64,000 nt of DNA, taken from assembly GCF_018598585.1 (NCBI RefSeq), contig NZ_JAHESD010000005.1, positions 1 to 64,000 on the forward strand, read 5' to 3'. Source of the DNA: Chryseosolibacter indicum. GTDB taxonomy: Bacteria > Bacteroidota > Bacteroidia > Cytophagales > Cyclobacteriaceae. Under the pieces are notes generated by a model. The model saw only the letters and a list, made by a program, of their open reading frames with translations, searched no databases and had not been told where the DNA came from. Within the stretch, counting starts at the first letter, position 1. The number at the start of each line of letters is the position of its first letter. The translations under genes and the position numbers were made by a program. This document shows positions 25,955-35,189 of this stretch, piece by piece.

Positions 25955-27592
25955 TTGAAACGAAGAGACTTTATTTACCTCACTGGCTTAGGCACGGCCG
26001 CCGCCCTTATGCCAGGAATTCCTGTAGTAGGCAAACCTATTGCATTGGAACAAACCCTTGAAGGAGTTGATCCTGCCAAGAAAAAACAAATGGCTGATGT
26101 TGCATTAAATGCAGCACGATCGGCAGGGGCTACTTATACCGATGTACGCATCGGGCGATACCTTAATCAATACGTAATTACGCGTGAAGACAAAGTTGAA
26201 AACATTGTCAATACAGAATCCTACGGAATGGGTATTCGTGTTATTGCTAATGGAAGCTGGGGATTTGCAGCAACAGACAACCTTGATAATGATAGTATCG
26301 CAAAAACAGCAGCACTAGCAGTGACCATTGCAAAAGAGAACTCTAAGATTTTAACTGAACCTGTTCAACTTGCGCCACAGAAAGGTTATGGTGAAGTAAC
26401 ATGGAAAGCACCGATTGAAAAGAACGCTTTTGAAGTACCTATTAAAGAGAAGGTAGATCTTCTGCTTGCTGTGAATGATGCTGCCATGAAAGGCGGCGCT
26501 GATTACATTAACTCCTACCTATTTCTTGTAAACGAGCAAAAGTATTTCGCTTCTACTGATGGGTCGTATATTGACCAGGATATCCACAGAATCTGGCCTA
26601 CCTTCTTTATTACAAAGATCGACAAGCAAAGCGGAAAGTTTGAAACTAGAAATGCCTTGAGTGCCCCTATGGGAATGGGCTACGAATATCTTAACGCGAG
26701 GCCTCAGGATAAAATAAAGGGTATAACAACACTTTATAAAGGAAGATATGACATGCTTGAAGATGCGAGATTAGGTGCGCAACAAGCAGGTGAAAAATTA
26801 ACAGCAAAATCAGTAGAACCTGGCAAGTATGACCTCATCCTCGATCCTTCCCATCTATGGCTTACAATACATGAATCGGTGGGCCACCCTTCAGAGCTGG
26901 ATCGTGTACTTGGCTATGAAGCGAACTTTGCCGGAACAAGCTTTCTAACATTGGATAAGTGGGAGTCAAAGAAGTTTAATTTTGGAAACAAGAACGTAAA
27001 TATCGTAGCCGATAAGACTCAGGTTGGATCACTAGGTGCAGTGGGTTACGATGATGAGGGCGTTCAGTGCAAAGAGTGGGATGTTGTAAAGGATGGTATC
27101 TTGGTGAACTACCAGGCTATCCGTGACCAGGCTCACATTCTGGGATTAAAGGAGTCTCAGGGATGTTGCTATGCAGATAACTGGAGCAGTGTTCAGTTTC
27201 AACGTATGGCAAACATTTCCTTACGGCCTGGCAAAGAAAAGAAGAGTATCGATGACCTTATCCGGAACGTTAAAAAGGGGATTTATATTATAGGGGATGG
27301 CTCCTTCTCCATTGACCAACAACGTTACAACTTCCAGTTTGGCGGACAACTCTACTACGAAATCAAAGATGGAAAAATAGCAGGCATGCTTAAGGATGTT
27401 GCATATCAGTCAAACACGCAGGAGTTCTGGAATTCATGTGCAGGTATTGCAGATCAAAGTGATTATCGGTTAGGAGGATCTTTCTTTGACGGAAAGGGCC
27501 AGCCTCCTCAAAGCAGTGCTGTGTCTCATGGCTCTTCAACTGCTCATTTTACTGGAGTTAATGTTATTAATACATCAAGAAACATCGGATAA
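25955..27592 (+). CDS. TldD-family metalloprotease with Tat signal (copy 3)
   Basis: The third TldD has 545 residues and starts at a TTG (25955), with MKRRDFIYLTGLGTAAALMP aligning to the start of the other two copies. The Tat-type RRDFI and hydrophobic core are again present. The zinc motif is H306-E307-SVG-H310 in LTIHESVGHPSELDR. The next gene, a TldE, starts 3 nt after the stop, so D-E are translationally close. A 34-bp palindrome precedes the gene. The TTG start is inferred from alignment with its paralogues. Confidence 0.9.
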   Translation: MKRRDFIYLTGLGTAAALMPGIPVVGKPIALEQTLEGVDPAKKKQMADVALNAARSAGATYTDVRIGRYLNQYVITREDKVENIVNTESYGMGIRVIANGSWGFAATDNLDNDSIAKTAALAVTIAKENSKILTEPVQLAPQKGYGEVTWKAPIEKNAFEVPIKEKVDLLLAVNDAAMKGGADYINSYLFLVNEQKYFASTDGSYIDQDIHRIWPTFFITKIDKQSGKFETRNALSAPMGMGYEYLNARPQDKIKGITTLYKGRYDMLEDARLGAQQAGEKLTAKSVEPGKYDLILDPSHLWLTIHESVGHPSELDRVLGYEANFAGTSFLTLDKWESKKFNFGNKNVNIVADKTQVGSLGAVGYDDEGVQCKEWDVVKDGILVNYQAIRDQAHILGLKESQGCCYADNWSSVQFQRMANISLRPGKEKKSIDDLIRNVKKGIYIIGDGSFSIDQQRYNFQFGGQLYYEIKDGKIAGMLKDVAYQSNTQEFWNSCAGIADQSDYRLGGSFFDGKGQPPQSSAVSHGSSTAHFTGVNVINTSRNIG

Positions 27593-27595
27593 CCT

Positions 27596-28930
27596 ATGCC
27601 TATATTTTCGAAAGAAGAAGCACAAGCTTTGTTGAAAAAAGTCTTATCCTATTCAAAGGCGGATGAATGTGAAGTAAACTTATCAGCATCAGATAATAGC
27701 AATATAAGATACGCCCGTAACGCTGTTTCAACCAGTGGCAAAGTGAGCCAAAAAAGTCTGGCGGTATCATCAGCTTTTGGAAAGAAACTTGGAGTAGCTA
27801 CAATTAATGAGTTTGACGATGCTTCATTAGAAAAAGTTGTAAGACGATCTGAGGAGCTTGCACGGCTTGCTCCGGAGAATCCGGAATTTGTATCGTTTTT
27901 GGGTCCTCAGCAATATGCAGAAGCTAAAACCTTTATTCCAGCAACTGCAGCTATCACACCACAACAAAGAGCAGAGTTTGTCGCACAGAGTATTAACGTA
28001 GCAAAAGCCCAAAAGGCTGTGGCCGCAGGTTTTCTTGAAGATAATGCAGGCTTCTCAGCCATGATGAATTCAAAGGGCCTTTTTGCGTATGGTACTTCCT
28101 CCAATGTGAATTTTTCCGTAACAGTTCGCACTGAAGACGGAAAGGGATCAGGGTATGCAACGCGTGGCTATAACGACGTTACCAAGCTTGATACCAAAGC
28201 TGCAACTCAGATAGCTACCGACAAGGGTGTTAAATCAGCTACTGCAAAAGCTATAGAGCCAGGCAAATATACCGTAATACTTGAGCCCGCTGCGTCTGCT
28301 GTACTATTGGAAAGAATTCTTTTTGGTCTTGATGCTCGCCAAGCAGACGAAGGAAGGAGTTTTCTCAGCAAGCCGGGAGGACAAACACGTTTAGGCGAAA
28401 AACTAATGGACGAACGTGTCAACATCTATTCAGATCCTTCTCATCCTGAACTTCCTACAAGCACCTGGAGTGGCGATGGCAGGCCTCAGGAGAAGATAAG
28501 TTGGATTGAGAAAGGTGTAATTAAGAACTTAAGTTATTCCAGATACTGGGCACAAAAGAAAGGTGTCAAAGCTGTGCCTGGACCAGATGCTTTTGTTATG
28601 GAAGGAGGTAGTGCCTCTCTTGAAGATCTTATCAGAAGCACAAAGAAAGGTATTCTTGTAACAAGGCTTTGGTACATCCGCGACGTTGATCCTCAGACCT
28701 TGTTACTAACCGGTTTAACAAGAGACGGAACCTTCTATATTGAGAATGGAAAAATACAATTTCCAATCAAAAACTTCCGCTTTAATGAAAGTCCGGTAAT
28801 AATGCTTAACAATGTTGAAGAACTTGGTAAGCCTGAACGTACCGTGAGTGTAGAGTCGAATCAAAATTACCTGATTCCACCTATGAAGATCAGAGACTTT
28901 ACCTTTACGAGTTTATCAGATGCTGTTTAA
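27596..28930 (+). CDS. TldE/PmbA-family partner subunit (copy 2)
   Basis: This 444-residue paralogue of the TldE at 24358 starts MPIFSKEEAQALLKKVLSYS. Like it, it has no zinc motif and no signal peptide, but shares the blocks FDDASLEKVVRRSEELARL and TRDGTFYIENGKIQFPIKN. It ends with the same DFTFTSLSDAV. It forms the second D-E module with the gene 3 nt upstream. A terminator follows at 28961. Confidence 0.9.
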   Translation: MPIFSKEEAQALLKKVLSYSKADECEVNLSASDNSNIRYARNAVSTSGKVSQKSLAVSSAFGKKLGVATINEFDDASLEKVVRRSEELARLAPENPEFVSFLGPQQYAEAKTFIPATAAITPQQRAEFVAQSINVAKAQKAVAAGFLEDNAGFSAMMNSKGLFAYGTSSNVNFSVTVRTEDGKGSGYATRGYNDVTKLDTKAATQIATDKGVKSATAKAIEPGKYTVILEPAASAVLLERILFGLDARQADEGRSFLSKPGGQTRLGEKLMDERVNIYSDPSHPELPTSTWSGDGRPQEKISWIEKGVIKNLSYSRYWAQKKGVKAVPGPDAFVMEGGSASLEDLIRSTKKGILVTRLWYIRDVDPQTLLLTGLTRDGTFYIENGKIQFPIKNFRFNESPVIMLNNVEELGKPERTVSVESNQNYLIPPMKIRDFTFTSLSDAV

Positions 28931-28960
28931 GGTTTAGTAACTAATAATAGAAAATGTCTT

Positions 28961-29002
28961 AAGAAGCCCTGGTTGAACCGGGGCTTTCTTATTTAATTTT
29001 TT
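28961..29002 (+). terminator. Intrinsic terminator after the second tldD-tldE module
   Basis: An imperfect stem, AAGAAGCCCTGG with CCGGGGCTTTCTT, surrounds a short loop, and is followed by a T-rich stretch to about 29002. It separates the tld genes from the DUF4159-MoxR operon. Confidence 0.7.
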
Positions 29003-29107
29003 AATTGTTTAAAGCGTAAACGAATGCAGGCGAACGGCTAATAAAAATTAACCTGAGTTTCTTCCGCTTATATAATTCATTGATTTCATTGCTGATAAAA
29101 TATTATT

Positions 29108-29746
29108 ATGCATGAAATTGCAAGTATGCCTGATAATAAATTCTTCTTCACACGCCTTCAATACGAATCCGGCGATTGGGATGTAGATCAGCGCATGCCT
29201 TCCAATCTGCTTAACTCATTGATCGAGTATACAACCTTAAAAGTAGATACAAAGGAAAATGTAGTCTCCCTATCAAGTAACGATATCTTTCGCTGTCCCT
29301 TTTGTTATCTAAGTGGTCATAAGCTGGTAGAGTTCACAGCGCAGGAAAGAGCAAACTTTGAAAAGTATGTACGCAATGGAGGTTTCGTGTTTGTTGATGA
29401 CTGTAACCATGATATTGATGGACTCTTTGCAAAATCCTTTGAGTCGCAGATGGAAAGAATTTTTGGAGCCGATCAATTAAAAAAAATACCTAACAATCAC
29501 CCCTTATATTCGATCTTCTTCAGCTTTGACGGCCCTCCTACTACGTCTCAGGAACTCAACGGATGGGGAGACGATATTGTACATGACTATTTAAAAGCTA
29601 TTGAGATCAATGGCCGGATGGGCGTACTTTACAGCAACAAAGATTACGGATGCGAGTGGGATTATGATTTCAGGAACAAGAGATTTTATAAAATAGATAA
29701 CACACGCTTTAGTGTAAACATTGTGATGTACGCACTAATGCGATAA
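29108..29746 (+). CDS. DUF4159 domain protein
   Basis: This 212-residue protein matches the DUF4159 pattern, with FFFTRLQYESGDWDVDQRMP near the N-terminus, the YLSGH block, and FEKYVRNGGFVFVDDCNHD. The domain resembles the class I glutamine amidotransferase/ThuA fold and often accompanies MoxR/DUF58/BatA operons. There is no signal peptide here. ATG 29108 is taken as start; ATG 29126 (MPDNKFFFTRL) is an equally plausible one. moxR follows after 21 nt. The activity is unknown. Confidence 0.8.
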   Translation: MHEIASMPDNKFFFTRLQYESGDWDVDQRMPSNLLNSLIEYTTLKVDTKENVVSLSSNDIFRCPFCYLSGHKLVEFTAQERANFEKYVRNGGFVFVDDCNHDIDGLFAKSFESQMERIFGADQLKKIPNNHPLYSIFFSFDGPPTTSQELNGWGDDIVHDYLKAIEINGRMGVLYSNKDYGCEWDYDFRNKRFYKIDNTRFSVNIVMYALMR

Positions 29747-29767
29747 AAGAATTAGTACAAATATATT

Positions 29768-30781
29768 ATGGCACAAGATTTAAAAGCCGTTGAACAATCT
29801 GTAGAGGAGATCATCCAAAAACTGAATGCCCTTAAGCAGGAGATCAGAAAAGTAATCATTGGTCAGGAAGAAACAATAGACCAACTTCTTATTACGTTTC
29901 TGGCCGGGGGACATGCTTTACTCGAAGGAGTTCCCGGACTGGCTAAAACGCTGATGATAAGAACTCTTTCTGAAGCAATTGATCTCAAGTTCAGACGTAT
30001 TCAATTTACACCTGATCTTATGCCTTCTGACATTATTGGTACAGAAATATTGGAAGAAGATCACGGTACCGGAAAAAGGATTTTCAAGTTTAACAAAGGG
30101 CCTTTATTTGCAAACATTGTTCTAGCAGATGAAATAAACAGAACCTCTCCAAAAACACAGTCCGCTTTGCTTGAAGCCATGCAGGAGTTTGAAGTTACTT
30201 ATGGAGGTGTCACTTATCCGCTTGATCGGCCTTTCTTTATCCTTGCTACACAGAATCCAATTGAACAAGCGGGTACCTTTCCACTGCCCGAAGCTCAGTT
30301 GGATCGGTTCCTTCTTTACATCAAGATTAACTATCCTACGGCAGAAGAAGAACGTGTAGTACTTGAAAGTACTACAGGTAGAAAAACTACATCCATTCAA
30401 AAAGTTATTGACGGTGCAAAGATAAAAGAAGCACAGTCGTTGGTACGGGAAGTACATATCAGTCCGGATCTGATTTCCGCTGTTACAGAAATCATTCGTT
30501 CTACAAGACCCGATCAAACCAATATAAAAATGGTTAAGGATGCTGTAAGATGGGGAGCAGGGCCGCGTGCGGGCCAGGCTATGATTTTAACTGCTAAAGC
30601 CAGGGCTATACTAAAAGGAAGATTTGCGGTAACCTTTGAAGATATCCAAACGGTAGCTATACCTGTTTTACGTCATAGAATTTTAATGAATTTTAAGGCA
30701 GAGGCTGAAGGAATTAAATCTGATGATGTAACGAAACATCTTATTGAACAAGTTGCCTCAAGCAAAAAGCACCTACTCTAG
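29768..30781 (+). CDS. MoxR-family AAA+ ATPase
   Basis: MoxR ATPases act as chaperones, often in metal-cofactor insertion or complex maturation, and work with VWA-type partners. The Walker A motif is GVPGLAKT at residues 54-61, and Walker B is IVLADEIN near residue 120. The sensor-like block LATQNPIEQAGTFPLPEAQL is typical of the family. At 337 residues it is full length. It is followed 3 nt later by the DUF58 gene, its usual partner. Confidence 0.95.
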   Translation: MAQDLKAVEQSVEEIIQKLNALKQEIRKVIIGQEETIDQLLITFLAGGHALLEGVPGLAKTLMIRTLSEAIDLKFRRIQFTPDLMPSDIIGTEILEEDHGTGKRIFKFNKGPLFANIVLADEINRTSPKTQSALLEAMQEFEVTYGGVTYPLDRPFFILATQNPIEQAGTFPLPEAQLDRFLLYIKINYPTAEEERVVLESTTGRKTTSIQKVIDGAKIKEAQSLVREVHISPDLISAVTEIIRSTRPDQTNIKMVKDAVRWGAGPRAGQAMILTAKARAILKGRFAVTFEDIQTVAIPVLRHRILMNFKAEAEGIKSDDVTKHLIEQVASSKKHLL

Positions 30782-30784
30782 TTT

Positions 30785-31678
30785 ATGGATGCGCGATTAA
30801 AAGATATTCTTAAACCGGAAGTGGTCAATACCGTCAATGGTCTTGAGCTGATCGCGCGTATTATAGTAGAAGGCTTTATGAGTGGTGGAAACAAAAGCCA
30901 GAGTATTGGAATCGGTCAGGAGTTCAGCCAATACAGAAATTACGAACCTGGTGATGACCTCAGGCAGCTGGATTGGAAAATGTATGCCCGATCAGAACGC
31001 TACTTTATTAAGCAAGCAGAGATTGAAACTAATATTACCGTCAAGTTTTTTATTGACGCCAGCAAATCGATGGCTCACGAAGAAGATGGCATAAGCAAAC
31101 TTCACTTTACCAAAGTAATCACAGCAGGCTTAGCTTACCTTGCCCGCAAGCAAGGAGATACATTTGGTTTGTATACTGTAAATGACAACGTTACTCTGAC
31201 AACAGAGCCACGACCTGAACACCAGCAATTCATAAGGTTTCTTCATCATCTTGTAGAGCTACAGGCTGAGGGCAAGTGGATAAAACAAAACGCAGAGCAA
31301 CTATTTAATCACCACGGCAAAGAGCTTATTGTTTTTATTTCTGACCTCTATGATGAGGAACAAGATATATTGAATTTTATATCAAGATTAAAAACAGTAC
31401 GTAACGAAGTAGTTGTGTTTCATCTTCTGGGCAAACATGAATTGAATCTTGATTACCAAGGATCTTTCGCGTTTAAAGACCTAGAAACAGATACGATTGT
31501 AAAGGTTGATACGCTTGTGCAGCGTAAGCAGTATGTACAGCGTGTTCAGGATTGGATTGACAAGCTAAAGCTTGCTTTCCTCGACAAAGGTATACACTAC
31601 CATTTAACCTCAGCAAGCGATCCTGTAGAAGAAGTATTGCGTAATTTTTTAAAGGGTCGTAAAGTTTTAGCAGGCTGA
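30785..31678 (+). CDS. DUF58 domain protein (MoxR partner)
   Basis: This 297-residue cytoplasmic protein has the DUF58 core YEPGDDLRQLDWKMYARS and a VWA-like segment starting VKFFIDASKSMAHEEDG, with a degenerate DxSxS-type site. DUF58 proteins are encoded beside moxR in most bacteria and probably form a complex with it. The stop TGA shares its last base with the next ATG (TGATG), so translation is coupled to the BatA-like gene. Confidence 0.9.
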   Translation: MDARLKDILKPEVVNTVNGLELIARIIVEGFMSGGNKSQSIGIGQEFSQYRNYEPGDDLRQLDWKMYARSERYFIKQAEIETNITVKFFIDASKSMAHEEDGISKLHFTKVITAGLAYLARKQGDTFGLYTVNDNVTLTTEPRPEHQQFIRFLHHLVELQAEGKWIKQNAEQLFNHHGKELIVFISDLYDEEQDILNFISRLKTVRNEVVVFHLLGKHELNLDYQGSFAFKDLETDTIVKVDTLVQRKQYVQRVQDWIDKLKLAFLDKGIHYHLTSASDPVEEVLRNFLKGRKVLAG

Positions 31679-32931
31679 TGCATTTCTTAAATTCCATATG
31701 GCTGTGGGGCCTGGCAGGTTTAATCGTTCCGATTACGATTCATTTACTGAGCCGTAAAGAAGGCAGAACTATTTTAGTCGGCAGTATCAGACACCTTCAC
31801 GATTCGGCCACTGCACAATTCAGAAGTATAAAACTAAACGAACGTCCCTTACTCCTGCTTCGTTGCTTACTGCTTGCCCTTATCGTTTTATTTCTAGCAG
31901 GGCTATCCTTAAACAAGAAACAAAAAACCAGACAGCAGTGGCTTGTTATTGAAAAAGGTATTGAACAAAGTCAGGAATACAAGTCCATCGCAGATAAGGT
32001 CACCCAAAATGGGTTTGAAGTGAGGTACCTCTCGGACAATTTTCCTCTGCTAGGCGATAGCGCCTCCATTTCATCTTCAATAAATTATTGGCAATTAACT
32101 GAGCAACTTTCTCTAAAAGGCATAGATTCAGTTATTGTCCTGAGTTATAACTACTACAAGAATTTTAGAGGCGAAAGGGTCACTAATCCCAATATCCATT
32201 GGATTACGACACAACCTTTCCCGCAACAGGTTATTGTAAAACAAGTATCCATTAGCAACGATTCTATATGGACGAGAAGAGGAGATTTCACGTCGACGTT
32301 CAGTGAATTGAATTCTGACACACGGACTCACACCCCTTTAGATAGAATAGAAAGTGCTGACACAATATCCGTAGCAATAGTTACAGGCAAGGAGTATATC
32401 TATGATAGTAAAGTATTGAATGCTCTCATTAAGTCTGTTAAAGCTGTGTTGCCTCACACGCTTGTTATATCGAATAGCACTGATGACAATTTCCGATACA
32501 ACAACCAAAGTTGGTTAATTTGGTTTAGCAACAAGCAGATGCCTGAAATCAGTGGTAGTCATCAACGTGTAGGGCTTCGGGAATGTCCTATCCTGAAAGG
32601 AGAACTCATAACAAAACGTCATTCCATTACTGGATGTGATAGTAACAACGCATTTGATTGGATAATAACTTCACGGTTAAATGAAGAAGTAGCATTAAGG
32701 GAAAACTTTGCCTCTACCCTTGCCTCATTAATTACTTCAAATAAAAATACGGATACGCATAAGTACGATAAAAGGATAATGGCTGAAGCATCGACGTGGT
32801 CTCAACAACCAGGAGCTTCAACAATTGGTATTAAGCAAAAAACAGAAGGCGATCTTAATGAACTTTTGGTGGTTTTTATTTTTATCAACTTTGTAGTTGA
32901 ACGGTGGCTAGCTTTTAAAAGGAATCAATGA
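31678..32931 (+). CDS. BatA-domain membrane protein
   Basis: The 417-residue protein opens with the N-terminal BatA domain: FLNSIWLWGLAGLIVPITIH, then HLLSRKEGR and a second hydrophobic helix (about residues 57-78). A periplasmic middle portion follows, and a C-terminal helix near residues 395-412 (LLVVFIFINFVVERWLAF). No intact VWA MIDAS motif is seen. Related BatA-domain proteins belong to the aerotolerance-type MoxR operons of Bacteroidota. It overlaps its neighbours by 1 and 4 nt. Confidence 0.85.
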   Translation: MHFLNSIWLWGLAGLIVPITIHLLSRKEGRTILVGSIRHLHDSATAQFRSIKLNERPLLLLRCLLLALIVLFLAGLSLNKKQKTRQQWLVIEKGIEQSQEYKSIADKVTQNGFEVRYLSDNFPLLGDSASISSSINYWQLTEQLSLKGIDSVIVLSYNYYKNFRGERVTNPNIHWITTQPFPQQVIVKQVSISNDSIWTRRGDFTSTFSELNSDTRTHTPLDRIESADTISVAIVTGKEYIYDSKVLNALIKSVKAVLPHTLVISNSTDDNFRYNNQSWLIWFSNKQMPEISGSHQRVGLRECPILKGELITKRHSITGCDSNNAFDWIITSRLNEEVALRENFASTLASLITSNKNTDTHKYDKRIMAEASTWSQQPGASTIGIKQKTEGDLNELLVVFIFINFVVERWLAFKRNQ

Positions 32932-35189
32932 GCGATAGCAAATTATATATCGGCCAATTAAAGAGAAAATACGTAGCGCTTAAAGGGGGCGAAGTATTGC
33001 TTTGGTCTATAGCTGCAGCTTCCCTTGTATACGGCATTACAAATTATTTCACAGATGATGTTACGCTAAAAGCACTGCTCACTGTGCTGGGAGGCATTTC
33101 CGTATTGATGATTCGGGTGATTCAACTTCAATTATTACACATTAATGACAGCCGTATAATAAGCTATATCAATAATCGGTATGCAGTATTGGAAGAAAGC
33201 GCAGACTTGTTATTAAAACCTAATAACACACTTACTTTACTTCAACTGATACAGAAAGAAAGAGTAAGTGCCAGGCTTATGGAAATCTATCCTGCTATTA
33301 AAATTCCTAACCGCCTGAGACAATCGCTACTGTTAGCTGTTATTTCTATAGCCATAACTTTTGGTCTTACCTCGTTCAAATTATCAACTGGTAACAACTT
33401 GGCTACAGACGATGAGCAGCATGCAAGTAAGGCGTTGCCTCAGCAGCCCCTTCCTGCAAACATCAAAAACATTGAAATCCGGATAGCTCCCCCTGCTTAC
33501 ATGAACCAGAAAGATATTGTCACTTCCAATCCTTCCCTTGAAATTCCGGAAGGAAGTACTGTAACCTGGAGTATTCAGTTTAATGATGAGATACAGGATG
33601 GCTGGATTGTTTTGACAGGAGATTCAATAAAGATGTCGAAACAAAAGCAATACGTTACCAAAAAAAGTTTTATCAGCTCAACATTTTATCAGGTTGTATG
33701 GAGAAGTGAAAACGAACTTAAAGCATCGGACTTTTATAAGATTGAAATTACGTCCGATAAAGCGCCCGAAATAGCAATTCACAATCTTCCACAGTTTAAT
33801 GAATTTGAATACGGCAATAAACTGAACTTGGCAGTTAACTCAACTATTGTAGACGACTACGGTTTACAAAATGCGTATATCATTGCAACGGTAAGTAAAG
33901 GCAGCGGAGAGTCCGTTAAGTTTAGGGAAGAGAGATTAAAGTTCACAAGTCCTAAAGCAATTGCAGGCAAGAGCGTGCAAGCTTCAACAGTTATAGATCT
34001 TCTTAAGTTAGGCATGGAACCTGGTGATGAACTGTATTTCTATGTAGAAGCATTAGACAATAAAGTTCCATCACCGAACCGGGCACGAACTGAAACGTTT
34101 TTTGTCCTGCTTCAGGATACAACGAAGGAAGAAGTATCAATAGAAGGTGGTTTAGGTGTTGATCTGATGCCAGAGTATTTCAGAAGTCAAAGGCAAATTA
34201 TTATTGATTCAGAAAAACTGTTAAAAGAAAAAAGAAGTATATCAAAGCAAGAATTTAATAGTCGAAGCAACGAACTTGGCTATGACCAAAAAGTACTCAG
34301 GTTAAAGTATGGCGAATTTCTGGGAGAAGAATTTGAGTCAGGTATTGGTCCTGCAGAATCACTGCCTACAGAGGAAGACGATCATGATCATGAAGAAGAA
34401 GATATAACTAAAAAGTACGGCCATGTACATGATACAGAAAATGAACACAATCTTGTACCTGAAAAGAAAGGTGAAACACACAGCCACTCCCATAACACAA
34501 AAGATGGTGAAGCCGATGAAAATCCGATGAATGCATTTCTTCATGTCCATGACGATCCAGAAGAAGCAACTTTCTTTTCGCAATCTATCCGTGCAAAGTT
34601 AAAGGCTGCTCTTACTGTGATGTGGGATGCAGAACTACATTTGCGCTTATACGATCCGGAGAAGTCTCTCCCCTATCAATACAAAGCATTGAAGCTATTA
34701 AAGGAGATCAGCAATGACTCACGCATCTACGTTCACAAAACTGGTTTTGATCCTCCTCCTATTAAAGAAGACAAGCGTCTGGCTGGAGATCTTTCTGAAA
34801 TAAAAAGCTCCAGGGATAATAAAACTTTAAGTAAGAATGCAAGTTATCCGTCCATAAGAAAGGCACTGGTATTAACAGAAGCCCTTTTAAGTACGAAGGA
34901 AATGAAGATCACTGAAAATGATAAAGCACTTTTACTACAAGCAGGAACAACTTTATCTTCCCTGGCTTTGGCTAATCCAGGTCAATATCTTCGGGCACTA
35001 TCATTAATTAAATCGATTAATGATAATGAAGTAGCACCGGAAAAACTGAGGTCATCGTTACAGGAAATCCAAAAAGATTTATGGAAAGCGTTTCCGAAGA
35101 ATACAAGTTCACCGACTCAGCCTGCGCACGTTGTGCATGCGCTTAACCAATCGTTCATAAAAAATTTAGAAGCATCCAAAAATGAATGA
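32928..35189 (+). CDS. Large membrane protein with His-rich loop (MoxR operon)
   Basis: The 753-residue protein has hydrophobic helices near residues 21-62 and 126-142 and a large, probably periplasmic remainder, similar in layout to DUF4175-type proteins. At about residues 484-545 there is an acidic, His-rich segment with ten histidines (DDHDHEEED, GHVHD, THSHSHN, FLHVHDD). This could bind divalent metals. The C-terminal third is helical. It overlaps the BatA-like gene by 4 nt and the next gene by 8 nt. I cannot assign a specific function; the DUF4175 similarity is tentative. Confidence 0.75.
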   Translation: MSDSKLYIGQLKRKYVALKGGEVLLWSIAAASLVYGITNYFTDDVTLKALLTVLGGISVLMIRVIQLQLLHINDSRIISYINNRYAVLEESADLLLKPNNTLTLLQLIQKERVSARLMEIYPAIKIPNRLRQSLLLAVISIAITFGLTSFKLSTGNNLATDDEQHASKALPQQPLPANIKNIEIRIAPPAYMNQKDIVTSNPSLEIPEGSTVTWSIQFNDEIQDGWIVLTGDSIKMSKQKQYVTKKSFISSTFYQVVWRSENELKASDFYKIEITSDKAPEIAIHNLPQFNEFEYGNKLNLAVNSTIVDDYGLQNAYIIATVSKGSGESVKFREERLKFTSPKAIAGKSVQASTVIDLLKLGMEPGDELYFYVEALDNKVPSPNRARTETFFVLLQDTTKEEVSIEGGLGVDLMPEYFRSQRQIIIDSEKLLKEKRSISKQEFNSRSNELGYDQKVLRLKYGEFLGEEFESGIGPAESLPTEEDDHDHEEEDITKKYGHVHDTENEHNLVPEKKGETHSHSHNTKDGEADENPMNAFLHVHDDPEEATFFSQSIRAKLKAALTVMWDAELHLRLYDPEKSLPYQYKALKLLKEISNDSRIYVHKTGFDPPPIKEDKRLAGDLSEIKSSRDNKTLSKNASYPSIRKALVLTEALLSTKEMKITENDKALLLQAGTTLSSLALANPGQYLRALSLIKSINDNEVAPEKLRSSLQEIQKDLWKAFPKNTSSPTQPAHVVHALNQSFIKNLEASKNE

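Noticed and set aside
28931-29107. Possible peptide precursor after the second TldD/TldE module
   Set aside because: Only frames of a few codons are present, next to an intrinsic terminator.
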